A DNA stretch of 64,000 nt, taken from contig JAYKAV010000944.1 of the NCBI GenBank assembly GCA_035582835.1, positions 1,228,372-1,292,371 on the forward strand, read 5' to 3'. The notes below the pieces were generated by a model. It saw nothing but the letters and a program-made list of their open reading frames with translations, was not told where the DNA came from and made no database searches. Source of the DNA: Phoebastria nigripes. Its lineage: Eukaryota; Chordata; Aves; Procellariiformes; Diomedeidae. A program made the position numbers and the translations under genes. This document shows positions 9,901 through 24,900 of the stretch, piece by piece (within the stretch, counting starts at the first letter, position 1; the number at the start of each line of letters is the position of its first letter).

Positions 9901-12900
9901 GTGGGCTCATTGGGTACCATCATCATAAAATGCAAAGATCTGCGAATTATTCAGCTGGATATACCTGGAATGGAGGAGTGTTTGAACATTGCTAGCTCTA
10001 TTGAGGTAAGAATTCATAATGATAAGTAACACCTACGTTCTCAGACCTTGATCTGACCTCAACCTTAACAACTTTTTTCCCCAGTTAGGAAGGTTTTCAT
10101 TGATATTCTGGAAGGCAAATGAGAATTGTGGGATGCTTCCTTTCAATTGTTAAAATATTGTTTGTTGCTTGTAGGTGTGTTGGTTTTTTTTTTTTTTTAA
10201 AAACAAAACAAAACCAACCTACTCTTCTTGATCAAATATCTTGCCATAGCATTTGGAAAAATGAAGCTCAGCTTCATTATGCTGGAGCATGAGGAGGCAA
10301 AACCAAATCAGTCTGAGTTTCATGTGTCTCAAACAACATTGAGTGACTTCTTGAGTTTACCTGATTACTAACAACAGAGCTTAAATGCCATGTAGTCCTG
10401 TTAGTTATACCTGTTCAGTGTGCATCTTTCTCATCCTTTGGTGTGCTGTTAGATAGCGTAGCCTGCGGAAGTGATACTCTGTGTACAAATCCCCAGTTGC
10501 AGTTAGATTGTCTGTTTATCATCTGCTTTTGTTTGTGCTACTGTTTTTTATGTATGTTAAACTACCCTGCAGGTAACTTAGTATTTCAAGCTTAATGGCT
10601 GTATACTTTTGGGTGGCTTAAGTTTGCATCACCAATATTAGAGCAAAACACTATTTGCTGTATGTTTTTTGGNTTTTTTTTGTTTGTTTGTTTTTTTAAT
10701 AAAATAGCAGTTTGAATTAAGTAGCTGTTTATTTCTCTCACCCGCGCAGGCGCTTTCCACCTTGGATTCTGTCACTCTCATGTATCCCTTCTTCTACCGG
10801 CCCATGTTTGAAATCATTGAAGATGGCTGGCGCTCTTTTCTGCCTGACCAAGAATTTGAGCTCCTCAGTTCAGTGGTAAGTTGGAGCTTAAGGATTTGCA
10901 CAGGTACTTGGATATACTTGTGCAAGTAGTTTGTGAAGTATTTCACCCAGTAGTGTCTGGACTGGAAATCCTGGATGGTAAAAATAGCTGTTCCATGCCT
11001 GGGTGGAAAGTGAGTGTTGTTCAAATATTCACTCTGTAAACATCAGGCATTTCTGTTTTTATGTGCTAAATATTCCCGTTTAGCACTTGTGTTTTTACCT
11101 TCTACAAATGGAGTTTTGAGGCCTATTTAAAAGTTACCTGGGAGGACATGAAGGTAGGAAATGTTTTTGTCCTTTGGGGACGGCCCTCCTTATTGTAAGA
11201 AGAAACTTAAAATTGCTAAGGATTTCTTAGCTCTCTAGGAAGGTGACAGTAGATAAAGATGCCCAGTTTGAAACACTCTTCACTCTGGTCCATGCTGGGG
11301 AAATATTGGGAGTGTTCTGACAGCAGGGAATTTCCAGTCGTATTCTTCCAGGTGCCGTGAGCGCATGTTGATATTATTTTGGTACCTGTAGGGTAGGAAT
11401 TGTTCTTGTGGCATTGCCTGTTGTATCTGTTATTCAAACTTCATTTTAGAATGCTGAATTTGATATAGTGGGAACTGGCTCCGTTGCAGGAGCCTACCTG
11501 TTTTGATAGTGCCTTGGGTTAGCATCTCTGTGTTCCAAGTCTTTGTTTCACATTAAATATGTGCACTTGCTGCATCATCTTAGGTTTCTGAGGCCACATC
11601 CATTAGTACAGCATCAAAGAACATTGATTTTTTTTTTTTTCTTTTATCTGCAACCCAGCCTGTCTGCAGCATTTATCACTTCCTGTTTATGACTAATAAT
11701 TGAATAAGATGATTAGCTTGACCAGATGCATACGATGAAATCACTGGAAAATTAAAGGAGATCAGGGGTCTTTCTATTTTGTCTCATAATTGGAGTACTC
11801 TCATGTCCCCTCTTCATCTGCTGTCAAAAGACATACAAACTGACCTGTTATAATAACTAGCACCACAGTTTGGGTTTTAATTTCAGCTGGGGAAGTCATG
11901 TGATCAGAGTGTTCTCCTGTTTGGAGGCAAAACAGCAGATGCTTTCCCAGCTCAGCAGAGGAAGCTTGCAGGCATTTCAATGAGAATCAAAAGGCCAGAA
12001 GCTGAAGTGCTGTCTGGTGAGAAAGGAGGAGTGTGAGAGCAGGATTGAAGGCAGCAGAAGGAAATCCCTCGGAGCTCAATGAAAGATTGCAGGAGATGGT
12101 TCTGCTTCTGTTCGTGTTTTGCTTTCTATGTGTAGCTGAAATCATTTTTAGATTTCAGGAATCGAGTAACTTCTGATGGTTGTATTTACCAGCACGCAGA
12201 TGCAGGTGCTAACATGAATCCATTGATATGCTGCTTTTTTTTTTCTTTCAGAGGTTTAAAAGTGCACTGAGAGCTTATTTGTGGATCTCTTGGCTTTTTG
12301 AACATATGCTCCTTGGAAGGCTTACATTTAAAAACCTAATTATTTTATAGCGTTACGTTTCGAGGGCAATAATTCATTTCTTTAAAATATGCATGTCTAA
12401 CAGCTGTTGATTAAATTCTTAGCTTTTAACCCAAAACTTCAGATGTAACTCCCTTTTAACAAAATGGTAACAAAAGCCATGTTCAAATGATTTACATTTC
12501 CTGAACAACCGATAAATATATTGTTGACCAAATATTTCTTGTTCTCTAATTAAACTTTCTTATGTGGCAGGCTAGAACAAGCAAATGGCTGACTTCCCCC
12601 CCACCCCCCCCCCCCCCCCCAAATAAGTCAGATGAGTGGAATTCAGAAGGTTACCTCCCTCTCCATTAAATCACCCATCTGGATCTGTTATGCCTTACCT
12701 TCCCCAATCTGGTAACAACTTGTCAAAAACTGNATTTCACCCACACTGCAGCTCTAGTAATGTATTAATTCCACATTTGTCTGCTACAGGAGAGTAGTTT
12801 TAACTCTGACGCATTCTATAATGGCAAAGTAAAACTATAAAAGTTAAGATCAAAGAAAGTTTGATAATCTGGTATTACATTGTATAATAATAATTTATCT

Positions 12901-15900
12901 GTTTATCTTGGCATATGTTGTGCCAAATGTCTTTCTCCCAATACACATACCCCCTGCCTAATTTCACTCCATTGCATTGATCTGACAAAGTGTCATCTAG
13001 CATTGCCCTAGAATTTGTTAGCAAACACTTAAGTGCTTTGCCCCTACAGCTCAACTCCAGGATTAGGGAGGCTGCTATACTATCACAACATTCTTGCATT
13101 TAGTCCATGAAGGTGTTATGGGAAGAACTGTTAATTTGATCCAAAGAAAACGGAGCAGTTAACAAGTTTCAGTGGGCTGTCATTTGCTGATGGCTGTTGC
13201 CGTGTGTGCTACCTGTTTATTTTCTTGGGACAGGTCAGCAGGGCTTTTCAGACATCTATGTCATGAACTGTTGTTGTGATAAATCTGACATACCAACAGA
13301 GTAGTTCAGCTGAGAATTAAGTCATATGAAGAAATCAGCTCAACGTTTCACTAAATGTCACAGCAAAAACTCCACAGTGCCTANAGGCTCCAAATTATTG
13401 TACTGTGAGGTGAGACTTTAAAGATACTATAGACAAATATATGAACGGAGTAAAAGATGCACAGGATAGTTAATGTTTGCTTACCCAGCTTTTGGTTGTG
13501 TGTCTTGTGTTTTTGCTTGAAGCACTGGGTAGTACATGAGATCTGGATTGGTTATAGGTATGTCAGGTGAAATGTGTGTAAAAATTCGTATTCTTCACTG
13601 TACTACTGCATAACCAGTGAGTGGCTGAATGGAATTAGAGTATACGCATGGGGTTTCTTTTTTTTTTTTTCTTCTCTTTTCTGAGGAGTCAGAGAAGAGC
13701 TAATAGGTTTCTCTTCTACCAAATCCTANAACTGCAGGATACTGCAAACTGTAACTGTGGAAATTCAGTTTCTTCTTAAAGTTAAGTGTAGAGGCCCTTA
13801 GAAGCTTGTATGCTAACAGTATAATTAACGTGAAGGTATTTCATTGCCACAAAGTTCACTTTCTTCATTCTCTCTTTTTTATTTTTTTTTTCCTTCCATT
13901 TTCTTGTAGGAAAGAGCTCAGGGTTCTAGACAGTTCAGCTGTGCTTTATCTTCTGTACTGGAGCTTCTTAAAGAAAGCTGATTTTTCTGGTTTTGGGCTC
14001 AGTTTGCAATGGTGTGGATAGCCCGTATTTTGCTCTTATCAGACAAGCATCAATCTTTGCTTGCATCTGTTGTTACGCTTCTTGTCCACGCACAATCTGT
14101 TACTAACAGGGCTGTTGCCTTCTGCCTGTTCCTTTGCTGCTTTGCAGGATCCTTCAAGGTCCATGCTAGTTTCTTGGCTTTTCTTGTAAGGCTTATTAGT
14201 AGAGCTTGAATTGTTTCACACTGATTTGTGGAAAACAACCTCTCCTAGCAATTACAAGTTTTAGGAGGAAGGATAACTGTTGTTTTAGCCTTTCGGTAAC
14301 ATTTGAAAATCAGTATCTCTAAGCAAGTACTAGGACAAGAAAAGTAGTTAATCCTGTATGGTGTTTAAGAAAATACTTCTGACTACTTTCTTTTTTCTTT
14401 GGAGTCCTCTCTCCTTTCTGTTCCCCATCCTTTGCTGCTTCTAGCCTTAACTGGAATTAACTTTCTTCTGATTTCCCAAAGTACAGGTCTCTTGCTGGGA
14501 GAAGTAAATGTTAACTTTGTACTTTCTCTGAGTTTCACGCAGCATATTTTTCTGGTGATGTCTGAAGATGAGGTCCACCTCTTCTCTTTCACTGCAGTCC
14601 TTACTGTTTCCTGTGTCTGCATCTGCTGCTGCACACAGTTGAATTGCCGTTCCCTTGCTCTTCCAGTTAGTAACGGCAAATTTTTCTTCCAAATTGCAGA
14701 CATACCCAAGCAAAAGCCAAGAAGAGACTTGGCACTGTTGGGTTTTACTATAATCTGATTCATGTTGGAGTATATTTTAGCAGTCTGAAGCTGGCATTGC
14801 AGAGGTTAACTGGATCTCTGCAGAAGTAGCTATGCTACAGAAGACAAATGGTGCTAATTGCTGCCGCGCTCCTCCTCCTTCCCATGTAACAGTAAATTAT
14901 AACTGGATGACATAACAGTATCATCTGTCTCGTGTTATAAATGGTGAAGAGAGGAGGTTATGAACGGAGTTAAATTACCAAAGAGGGAGATAAATCAGGT
15001 TGATACTCTTCCATTCCTTTTCATACTGGTGATATCAGTGACAGCCAGTCTCTCAAAAAAGCATACCATGGAGTTCTGATTTTGCCTTTTCCACATCCTA
15101 TGTGGCAGTAAGGTATTTATCAGTTCTGTTCTATATCCATGCGTATTTTTTTCATTGTAAACAAATTGCACACCATCATACGAAATCTGCTGTAATTTAA
15201 CATAGACACCCCAAAAAGCTATAAAAAATATCATTGTAGGCGCATTAAAAGCATGAGCTGTGACCAGCCAGCCTCCCTTAGGTGGAGATGAAAGAAGTTC
15301 TGGATCACATATGACTGGTGCTGGAGGCAATTTAACTTTGCATCTGGGAGAACCTCTGCTTTTTATAAAATGTAGATGTTCAGAGAAGCTGTTTTGAGGC
15401 TAATGAATAATGAAATAAGCTTACAACAGGGCTGGTGTAAGAGTGTCTGGATAGGCTGCTGAACACAGGTAGCAATTGCTGTTCTTGACGATGCTGATAC
15501 ACAACGTGTACCTTTCCCAGCATCTTTTTCTTAGGCTGCCACCAAAAGGGACAATTTTGCTGTCTCCTACGCCACACATCCTGTGCCTTGGATCTAGTGA
15601 TCATGAAATAGTGCTGTGAATCAGTTCAGCTTGTTCATCTGATGGAAAGACTTCATTGCCAGAAAACCTTTCTAAATCAATCCTAGTTTTCCATCAGACC
15701 AGCGAGCCATTTATATAACCAGGTACCAGTCAGGAGGTGTAAGGCAAGAGGTAGTAAGCCTCTGGAAGAAAGGAAAAAGAGACCTACTTCTGATCAGAAC
15801 TGTGTAATTAATGCATGCTAAACCAACCTTCCTGAATTGACGTGGGTTTTTTGTGTATTCTGTTACTGCATAATTTAACTGTCATGCTCTTCTCTTACTT

Positions 15901-18900
15901 CCTATGATAGCCACTTTATCCCCCTACCTTTTTGTCTAGCTGAAGCTTTCTTTGAGCACAAATGAGCAGAGTTTTTTGTGGCATCTGTATGAGGTCTCTG
16001 CCTGCTGCAGTGGCACACAAATGTGTCCCAGCCTGTACCGAAAACACCTCAGCTGAGGAGTTACTGAAGGTCTTGTTTGCTTTCTCACACCTGGGTCATG
16101 TCAGTGCATAGGAACTTTAAAAAACAACAACAACAAAAAAAAACAACCCCAAAAAACCACCACCAACCCAAAAAACCCCCTTGATAGAAGCTACCTGTTC
16201 CTCTTCAAAAGGTTTTCTTATTTCATTTTAATGTCTTTGTGTCTGGAGCTTTCTACAGGCAAATTTGACTGCCATTCTGCTGCTACTTTTAAGACTTTAA
16301 TGCTGCTCTTAAAATCAAAACACGTTGTAGAGGCTTCTGGGTTGTTTTCCCCAGCAAGGCTTCTGCCAGCAGGTTTTGTTGGTCACAAGGAATACAGAAT
16401 AAGGATGCACTGACTGAAGAGGCAGCCCAGCCAAGCCACCGTCCTGCTGTCGAGGGCCATGAGCTCAGTTCCCTGCCAAACTTCAGACAAGGTGCTGCTG
16501 TGTGCTATGTGCCCTGGGGAAAATATATGCCTCGTGGCCATTTGATGTACCTGGATGGTGTTCTTAACGCAGGAGGCAGTGGTGTGGTACCAGCCCAGAA
16601 GCAGCAAGCCCTCCATGAAGGCTGGGCTTGTCCAAGGCTGCAGTTAGGGCAGTGTCAGCTTTTCCAGCCCGGACTTCAGTGAGGACTCCTTGTCAGTGAG
16701 GCCGCTTGTTGACCTTTGAGATGGAGCCAAGTCCTGTGTCTGACCCTCGGTATCAGGTAGAACTGAGTTCTCATGCCAAGTGCCCTGTNAGGGTGCAGGG
16801 TGCCAATATTCAGCACTTCTTTCACAAGTGTTTGGCTGTTGGAAGCTGAAAAATTATATAACAGGAGTTCACGATGAGACCCTTGTGCTTAGATGCTGTG
16901 CTGGTTCCAGGAGGTGCTTTTGGAGGAAGAGCTGTAGTGCTTTATGTAAAGCAGAGCCCATAGAAAAGAACCAAGCTAGAAATGTTAAAATTGCAATTTT
17001 AACCTCAAAGCAGCTTCATCGTCTGGAGTGGGTGGACATTCTTGCCTTTCTTGGCCACCTTTGTCTTGTGGGCAGTGTTACTAACTCTGCTCTCAGCACA
17101 GATTGAGGTTTGAGCCCATCTTACCTCCATCTAAATCAACCTTTTTTCCTCTAAATCTGCTGATGTAGGAATACATTTCTGTTCTGGGGTCTCCTCAATA
17201 GAGAGGCAGACCATGCTCTTACTTCCTATGAGGTTGAAGCTGTCTGCAAATGCAGTAAGTTATGTTGTAGTGCATACTACAGACATGCTGTCTGCTGTGT
17301 CTGTGAAATAATTAAAGGCCGCAATCACCCATTTCTGACCATGTGGGCTTATTTTGTGCTGTTTATTGAGGATGTGGATAAACCAGATGGGGAACCGTTG
17401 TTCAATAAGTCTTGCACCTCAAGAACCAGAGTCACCTGANTTCTTCCATTTCTTATGAGCTTTATCTGCACGCTGGGTAATGAGCTTCTGGGAGCTGCTG
17501 CCACAAGATATTATGAATGCAGGCAGCATCAAGAGGTGTGGGGGAAAAAAATAATCAGTCAACAGACCTATAAATGGATATAAAAAGGACTAGGCAGGGA
17601 TATACCTTCTAATATCTGTAATACAACATCTGAGAGATACGGGATGAGGAGTGCACTGCAGAGAGTGGCCAGGCTTGTTTATTCTTGAATAGCATCTCTT
17701 TTGCCACGTTTTTGTGGGAGACAAGATACAGTGCTGGATTTGATCTGACCGATTAGTGTAGTTATGCTATTCCAGGGGGTCCACATTCCTGGATTAACAA
17801 AAGTGATTATGCCAATAGTGACAACTGAGCTTTCATCTGTGGTGCAAATAGAATAGATCAGCAGTACTACTCTGTGCATACTTTATCCTGAATATGGAAG
17901 TTCCTTTTCCCTAGTATGTTGTTCTGTAATAGTAGTAATCTGTTTTCTGACCCAAAGCCTATATGTTCTGATCTTTTTCAGACAGATGAATGGCGTCTAA
18001 GCTGCATCAATAAGGAATTCTCTGTCTGTCCCTCCTACCCTCCGGTTGTCGTTGTCCCCAAATCCATTGATGATGAAGCGCTTCGGAAAGTTGCCATGTT
18101 TCGCCATGGCAGTCGCTTCCCAGTCCTCAGTTATTATCATAAGAAGAATGGGATGGTAAGCTGTGTTTGAGAAATGGTTGTACCTGAAAGAAGTGTGTGA
18201 ATCTGTTCATTTAATGAAAAAACAACTTATGCTCTAGATTTAAGACATTTCATGAGATGTGTGTTCCTTTTATTTTCCAACTTATTAAATGTATGCAGTG
18301 AAACTGGTTCTGGGTGATGGGATGAGTAATCTTCATCCTAGAAATAGCTATTAATCTGCTTATTTGGGAGCGTATGTGGCATGAGCTTGCTCACAGCAGT
18401 AAGAGCAAGATGAGACTTGTAAAGCCACTGCTGGCACCCTTACTTGCTTTGTCTGCCAAGAGGCTTCATGCTGAAAGGATGGCAGAAACCACATTGTCCT
18501 GTCTCTGGGTGGTGGGCCGTCTCCTTTGTAATAGAGTCACGATGACAGCAAGCATGCCCAGAGCCAGCACCGCTTCTGCTGTGTAACTGTTGAATGAGCG
18601 ATCAGAACAATCTGTTCTCCGAGCCTGTCGGTATAACATATTTCAGGAGTAGCAAATTCTTGCTGTTGCGCAGACTTTGCCACCTCTCAACAAGCCAAAA
18701 TCTAATTGAGTGACTGATACGCTATAATTAAGAAATGCACTTTATGAAATTGTTGAGTAATTCTTTGTATCTCTTGCTGATGTAACCAGTTCTGAGGATG
18801 TTGGGATGTCCAACCTGTGGCTTGTAAACTTGATCCAGGCTTCTGAGTCAAATGCTCTAATGTGTTCTCACCTCCTGTTGCCAAGATCTGTAAGCCCTGA

Positions 18901-21900
18901 ATTGGAGGCCATCTAGTCTGACTTAGTAGTACCTCTGGGGTTTTTTTGCTTTCCTTTAAAATCAGCCATCCGCCAACTTCATAACAGTTGCGCTTTCTGC
19001 TTTTTCTCAGCTTGACTGAAAACCGTTGAAGGAAGATTTGTTCAATTATCTCTCCGAATTGTGCATGTTTCAAGTGTGAGGAATGTAATAGCATTTGGCT
19101 CGGAGTGCTTGAACTTGTGACAGCAACGCTGTCTGTCACGTTGCTCTCCTGACTCTGAGTTCTCAAGTGTAGTTGGGTTTGCTGACTGGTTGCCCTCACG
19201 TTTTAGTTATCATTTGAGCTGCTGGGATGCTTTCTGAATTGAAAGGCATTTACGAAAGAGAAATCTCAGCTCATAAATCTGTGGACCTAAGGTTTATTGG
19301 TCTAGCCACAGGGTAAAACTGTATCTAAGAGGCATCTTTAACATATGAATGACTCGAGTGTTTTAAAAACAGAATTGGGAAGAGACCTTAAAGATGACAA
19401 TCCTGAAAATGTTGGTTTATAAAGGAGCCATCAGCAGGAAGCCAGTTCAATGGCTCACAAAGATGGTACTACAGGAGTAATTAAAGGGATAAAGCCTCTA
19501 AGAAGACATCTGTGATTTAGAAAGTGGCCTGCCAAATGATCACTCAACTCAAGGATTTCTAGTTTGTTTTTTAAATAAATTCAGTCCCTGGAAGGGATTG
19601 CACTTAAAAGAACTGAAGGATTCAGGGCAAGGGAGAACAGCAGCTGTAGGAAGAATGAGAGACACATTTCCGTGCATTGGGCAGTGCAGATCAGGGTGTT
19701 TGCTTGTCTGTGTCCAGGCGTGGTGGATCGAACTTGAAGCAGATGGAAGTAGGAGGTGCGGTGGGGTGAGAGCTGCACTTGCTGGTGTAAGTCCACAGAG
19801 AAGAGCTGGAGGTCCAGNAGGGCCCCACTTGAATTTTACCCCTGAACTGATAGAGAAAGNTTTTTAAGCTATCTCGCTCCCATAAGCATTGTTACAATGA
19901 CCTGAGTTGTAAAGGAAAACAGGAGCATCCTGTGTGAATTTCAGCAGCACACTTCTCTAGAGAGCTGTTTTCCATGCCTGGCATTGAGACCCAGCTATCT
20001 AATGCATCGGTTTGCAGTCTACATTTATAGACCCCTAATAAATCCTCTAGTGAAGGGGTGTCCTTTGCATAGTGAGTTTAAATCTCCATTCTTGGCTTGG
20101 AGCTCAAGTGCATCAGTGGCTTTCAATCTTAAGTCTCTCCATTTCTAGTGCCTAACTCATGGTTATTTGTCTCTGCAGGTCATGATGCGAAGTAGCCAGC
20201 CTCTTACAGGTACGAATGGGAGACGGTGTAAAGAAGACGAGAAGCTTATTAACGCCACGCTACGGCCTGGCAAGCGTGGCTACATCATTGATACGAGGTC
20301 CTTGAACATTGCTCAGCAGGCCAGGGCCAAAGGAGGGGGCTTTGAACAAGAAGCGCATTATCCCCAGTGGAGGAGGATTCACAAATGTATTGAGAGGTGG
20401 GTGAAATCACACAGGCTCTCCTCTGTGCTCAGTTTTGTAGGGTTGCATTGGCAGAGCCATGCTAGCTCCATGAAGTATTTGCTTCTGTAAGAAACGGCCG
20501 TATATCCTGGTTCCTGTCAGCAGGGTCACGTTCCTTTTTTTTTTTTTTTTTTTTTGGCAAAATCAGGGTATGTAGATGATAAAAGTATTTGGTGTTGGAA
20601 AGCTGTGTTTAGTTACTTGTTCTGAACAACCTGCTGCAGGTTTCATACATCGGGTAATCTCCCTGTGCCATCTCTTTCTCTGACCATCTATAGCTGCACT
20701 CCAGCCTTCCTGTGTTCCTCTTTGCAGTAGTACACAGGAATGGGCAAGTCCCTTGCCAGAAAACTTCTGCAGGTGAGGATTTGTTCTGTGGCAGTCACAC
20801 TCCTGTTATCCAGTACTTTGGACATCTAATATTGTTTGGTCATTTGGAGACGAGTTACTAAGTTAAATAGACTTTTGGTCCAACGTTGTTCAACTGCTCT
20901 TAAGCCTTAGTTTTAGGGAACCCTTCTACATGGGCGTGCAGTAATGTTACTATTGGAAAGCAGTTGCTCCCATCATCACTGTATAGGCCAGCTCTTGAGG
21001 AGCTAATATAAGGAATTTCCTGGCCGTTGCTTTGAACTATTTGTTTTTGCTTCTAAAATTTTATGTGGACTTAAATTTGATGTTGATTATTTTACAGGTG
21101 GACATAAGCATCAGATAGAGAGGAATGAATAAACCACAATATATAAAGACTAAATATCTCATGCTATTATTATTTGGCTTTGTCAGCTTTTCTGAGATCT
21201 GGTCTGCCAGCTGCATCCTCTATTACACCTGAGCACACGCTGGAATCGGCGTTTAGGGGCGTTTGATCCATCAGTAGTTTGGTGCCCCTGGAAGGCATAG
21301 TGTGAAACAAGACCAGAGAAGCATCTGGTTTTACTAGCTGCACGCTGAACACCAGCTTTCCAGGGCTTGAGGACATATTGCAACAACTGCAGAAGCGATA
21401 CAAAATGTGTTCCCTTCCCCTCCTTTTCTTACGTTCTCAAGAAATTAGCCAGACTAATCATAGTGTGGTTCTACATCAAGAAGTTGAGTCTAGTTTAAAA
21501 TTTTCTGTGTTACAGTGGGGTTGTGTCCTTGGGATGTGGGATGGCTTTCAGGTTACTGTTGCAGCTCTACAGGTTAAAACTCCCCCAAAATATCTGGTGT
21601 AGTACAGAGAATGAAGGTGCAGCACTTGAAGCCTGGCTGACACTTGCTAATGTCCGTGCCAGGTTGCAACCACATTTGTATTCGGTAATAGGAGTGAGAC
21701 TACTGAAATACATTTCACATGGAAAATGTAAGGTACAGCTGAACACGCACAGAGTTCAGGTAAGATAAGGAAAAGGCCGTACTGTTGTAAGGCCTTAGGA
21801 AGCAATTTGTTTTGAAAGGGAAGAGACGACTAATGTCCAAAGACATAAGTCTGGTATTCTGCTGGCAGTTAGCTATGGCTTGGGATTCCCAGGGAAAACA

Positions 21901-24900
21901 GGTTTGCTGAATGAGGAGACATGACTTCTATAGGGTTGTACTTTCTGAAACAACTGCATATAAATGTAGTGCTTTATTTTGAGATCAGTGTATTTCTGTA
22001 AGCGTGTTTGTCCTGGTTGCTATGTTACTGCTTATGTTTTCAATAACATTTTGCTTTCCCCAAAGGTTTAATATTCTGCAGGAAAGCCTCATCAAACTTG
22101 TGGAAGCTTGTAATGACCAGTCACATAATATGGACCGCTGGCTCAGTAAACTGGAAGCTTCCAACTGGCTGACTCACATCAAGGAGATACTAACTGCAGC
22201 TTGTCTAGCTGCTCAGTGTATTGATAGGTAAATCTTTTTCTGGAGGCCTTGAGTTTCTTATTTACTGGTTACAGATTGCTTGTTAAATACTTCTGTTTCC
22301 ACTTTAAGTATTAGTAACTGGCCACCATGAACTGGCTTGCTTGTACCCATGGAAGATACTGTTTCATCATGGTTAAGGAATGTTCCTCCAGTAAATTATG
22401 CTTGCGTTTTTTAGAAGTACAAGCCTGAGGGGGGAAATCTTGACTAAGAATAGGTATTAGATCATCTAGTTAAGGTATATTTCTATGTCTGATGCAACCA
22501 ATCTAATTTAGTTAGTTTTATTCAAGGTTTAGGTTAGAAAGTACCCATCTGAAATGCTGTTTGGTAGCCTAGTAAAGTGAGAACACACAGTCTTTTTTTA
22601 AAAAGTCCTTTCTTCCCCCCCCCCCTCCCCCCCCCAGCTGAAAGTTTCCAATACCCCACCTTGCTTCTAGAGATTAAAACAATGGTATTTCCTTGTTTTC
22701 CCCAGGAATTGGTCTGGTGCTTTTTCCTCTTGAAATTTTTATCCCCATAGTCCTATCTAAGCAATCCTAAGTTCATCCCTTATATGTGCTTGTGACCTCT
22801 TTTAACCTGACATTTCTTTAATAAATACTGCTGACTTGGCTAACTTATCCTCAAAATGTCTTCAGACCTCAGGCCGGAGAGCAAAAGCTAGCTGTCAGGT
22901 GCCAGGGTTTGTAAGACCAAATGCAGGGGTCTAAATGTGACTTCTTTGTGGCTCTGAGAGGGGAAAGCCCTACTCAAAACTTAGGGAAAACCTGGCTTTT
23001 CATACCAGCTAGGGAACGTGTTATACAGATACACAAGCAGGCTGAAATGCAGTCTCATTGGTAAAACAGCACTAATGCATTAAAATATGAGCTGCTGTGC
23101 TTTTTTAAAAGCACTGACAGTGCCTGTTTAGTTATTGACTGTGCCAGAAAAGGGTTGCTCTTGATCAATAGTTTTATCTTTCCCGCATGTATATAGCGAG
23201 AAAAATCTGTGACGATACTCTTCTGGCTTGTTGGGACAGTGGGCAATTTCATCATTTTTAACCTCAGCTTTGCTTTTTCTGTTTACCTGGGGCTATGGCC
23301 GGCCAGCTCAGCATTGGTGCCTGGCCTGCCTCATTCAGAGCCTGGAGATCATAGCTGAGCTGACAAGGACGGTTCAGTTATATTGGCCATGGGAANGGAA
23401 TGGCTGGGACAGATCTTGCAGCATCTTAAAGGTCTGGGACCTGAAAGATGAAAGGGGGAAATAGCGTTATCCTGGTGTGCCCCACTTTGAGGAGTGCATA
23501 GGCTTGCAGTTAGCCTTTGCAGTTGCGCTTGGGTGTTAAGCAGCCTCTTTATCTGCCACTGCCTGGCGGGANGGAGAGAGTATCTGAAGATTATCTGTAC
23601 TGTAGAGGGACTGGGTTTGTTTTAGACATAGGACTATAGACAAAGATGTTGCAGTGTTCAAGGTATAGATTTTTATGCTTTTCACTTCAGAAAGCAAGTA
23701 ATGTGTGCAGAATTACTTGCTTGGTAGATTGATCTTTCTTACCCACACTTTGCTGCTTAGGTTGGGTCTCTGCACAGAAAGAAATACAACCTGCAGTTTA
23801 TTTCCTTTCTGGGTGTAAGGATGTTGGCAGAAGTGAGACATTGGGTCAATGTTTGGGAAGAGTAAGGGGAATAAATGCCACTTAATACCATCCAGTCCTT
23901 CCCTCAGGAGCACATGGATGAGATTCTGATATTGTATCCAAACACAGCCTAGGATGGGGGAAAAGGGGAGGGAATCAGCTGTNCTGGACAGTTCCCACTG
24001 GAGTGTGGGGAGTGACAGCACATGGGCCCCTAACAATGTGCAAAACCTTCCTGCCCCAGACTCTGAGCTCCCTCTGCTCCTCACACTGTTCTGCTGATTC
24101 ACTTGTGCTGGCTGGTGAGTGAGAGGCCTTTGTGCTTGGCTCTTTGACAAGCTTCCTTCCTCAGCACACTAACTCTTCTGCCTTTGTGGAGGCCAAGCTC
24201 TGCTGTTTCTTTCTTTCTCCTAAACTGGCTTCTTGGCTTACTTTTCTTGCAGTAAACGCCAATTGAGGCCCAAATACGATTAAGCCCAGGTTTGAGCAAG
24301 AATCTCATAGTATTGTTTTGCAGAGCATCTGGGGGGATGATATATTTTCATTGCAGTGCTTATGGGAAGATTTCAGAGTATTTAGCAAAACAATAAATGA
24401 CACAAGCAAATCTTGAGATGCATTTCCATGCTATAACTCAAAGGGGTACCAATTCAAAATAGTGAGAACCACAAAAGAGATTTNGCTGCACCATCTTCAG
24501 TCAACGTGGCAAAGGTTCTGGATTTCCAGAATGCTTAGCAAGAAACTAAGCCTTAAGTGATACGGAGCTCTAGTTAGTGTTGGTGAGGATCCAGGTGGAG
24601 AAGACGGTATGCTTCCATGCGGGGTGGGGAGTAAGCTTATGGGAGGGAAGAAGGGGTAAAGAGCCAGCAAAAGCTCCGCATTGTCAGGGTAGCAACACTG
24701 CTGTCCATGGGATGCATTGGCATCCATTGGGATGCATACGTCCTTGGGATGTGTTCTGCTCGTTCACACTCTTACTCCTTTCCACCTTTTTCTTTCACAG
24801 GGAAGGTGCATCAGTGTTAGTCCATGGGACTGAAGGAACTGATTCAACACTCCAGGTAACTTCTCTGGCACAGATTATCTTGGATCCGAGGTGTAGGACC

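Larger units (their letters stand above)
10876..17981 (+). other. MTMR9: MTMR9 intron 3 (7.1 kb, the largest)
   Basis: GTAAG donor and TTTTTCAG acceptor. It holds a long C tract at 12596-12620 and an A/C-rich low-complexity stretch at about 16118-16182. Open frames such as 14399-14758 have no family resemblance. No nested gene was recognised. Confidence 0.85.

Noticed and set aside
14399..14758. 119-codon plus-strand open frame in MTMR9 intron 3
   Set aside because: Hydrophobic but without a recognisable domain. A 126-codon frame overlaps it on the other strand, which is typical of chance.
18702..19199. 165-codon minus-strand open frame in MTMR9 intron 4
   Set aside because: No recognisable family, Gln/Ser/His-rich chance composition, no promoter or splice context. 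It lies wholly inside an intron.
22615..22637. Strong-looking acceptor (C-rich tract then AG) in MTMR9 intron 6
   Set aside because: No following sequence continues the MTMR9 protein and no paired donor was evident. Exons 6 and 7 join in phase without it.
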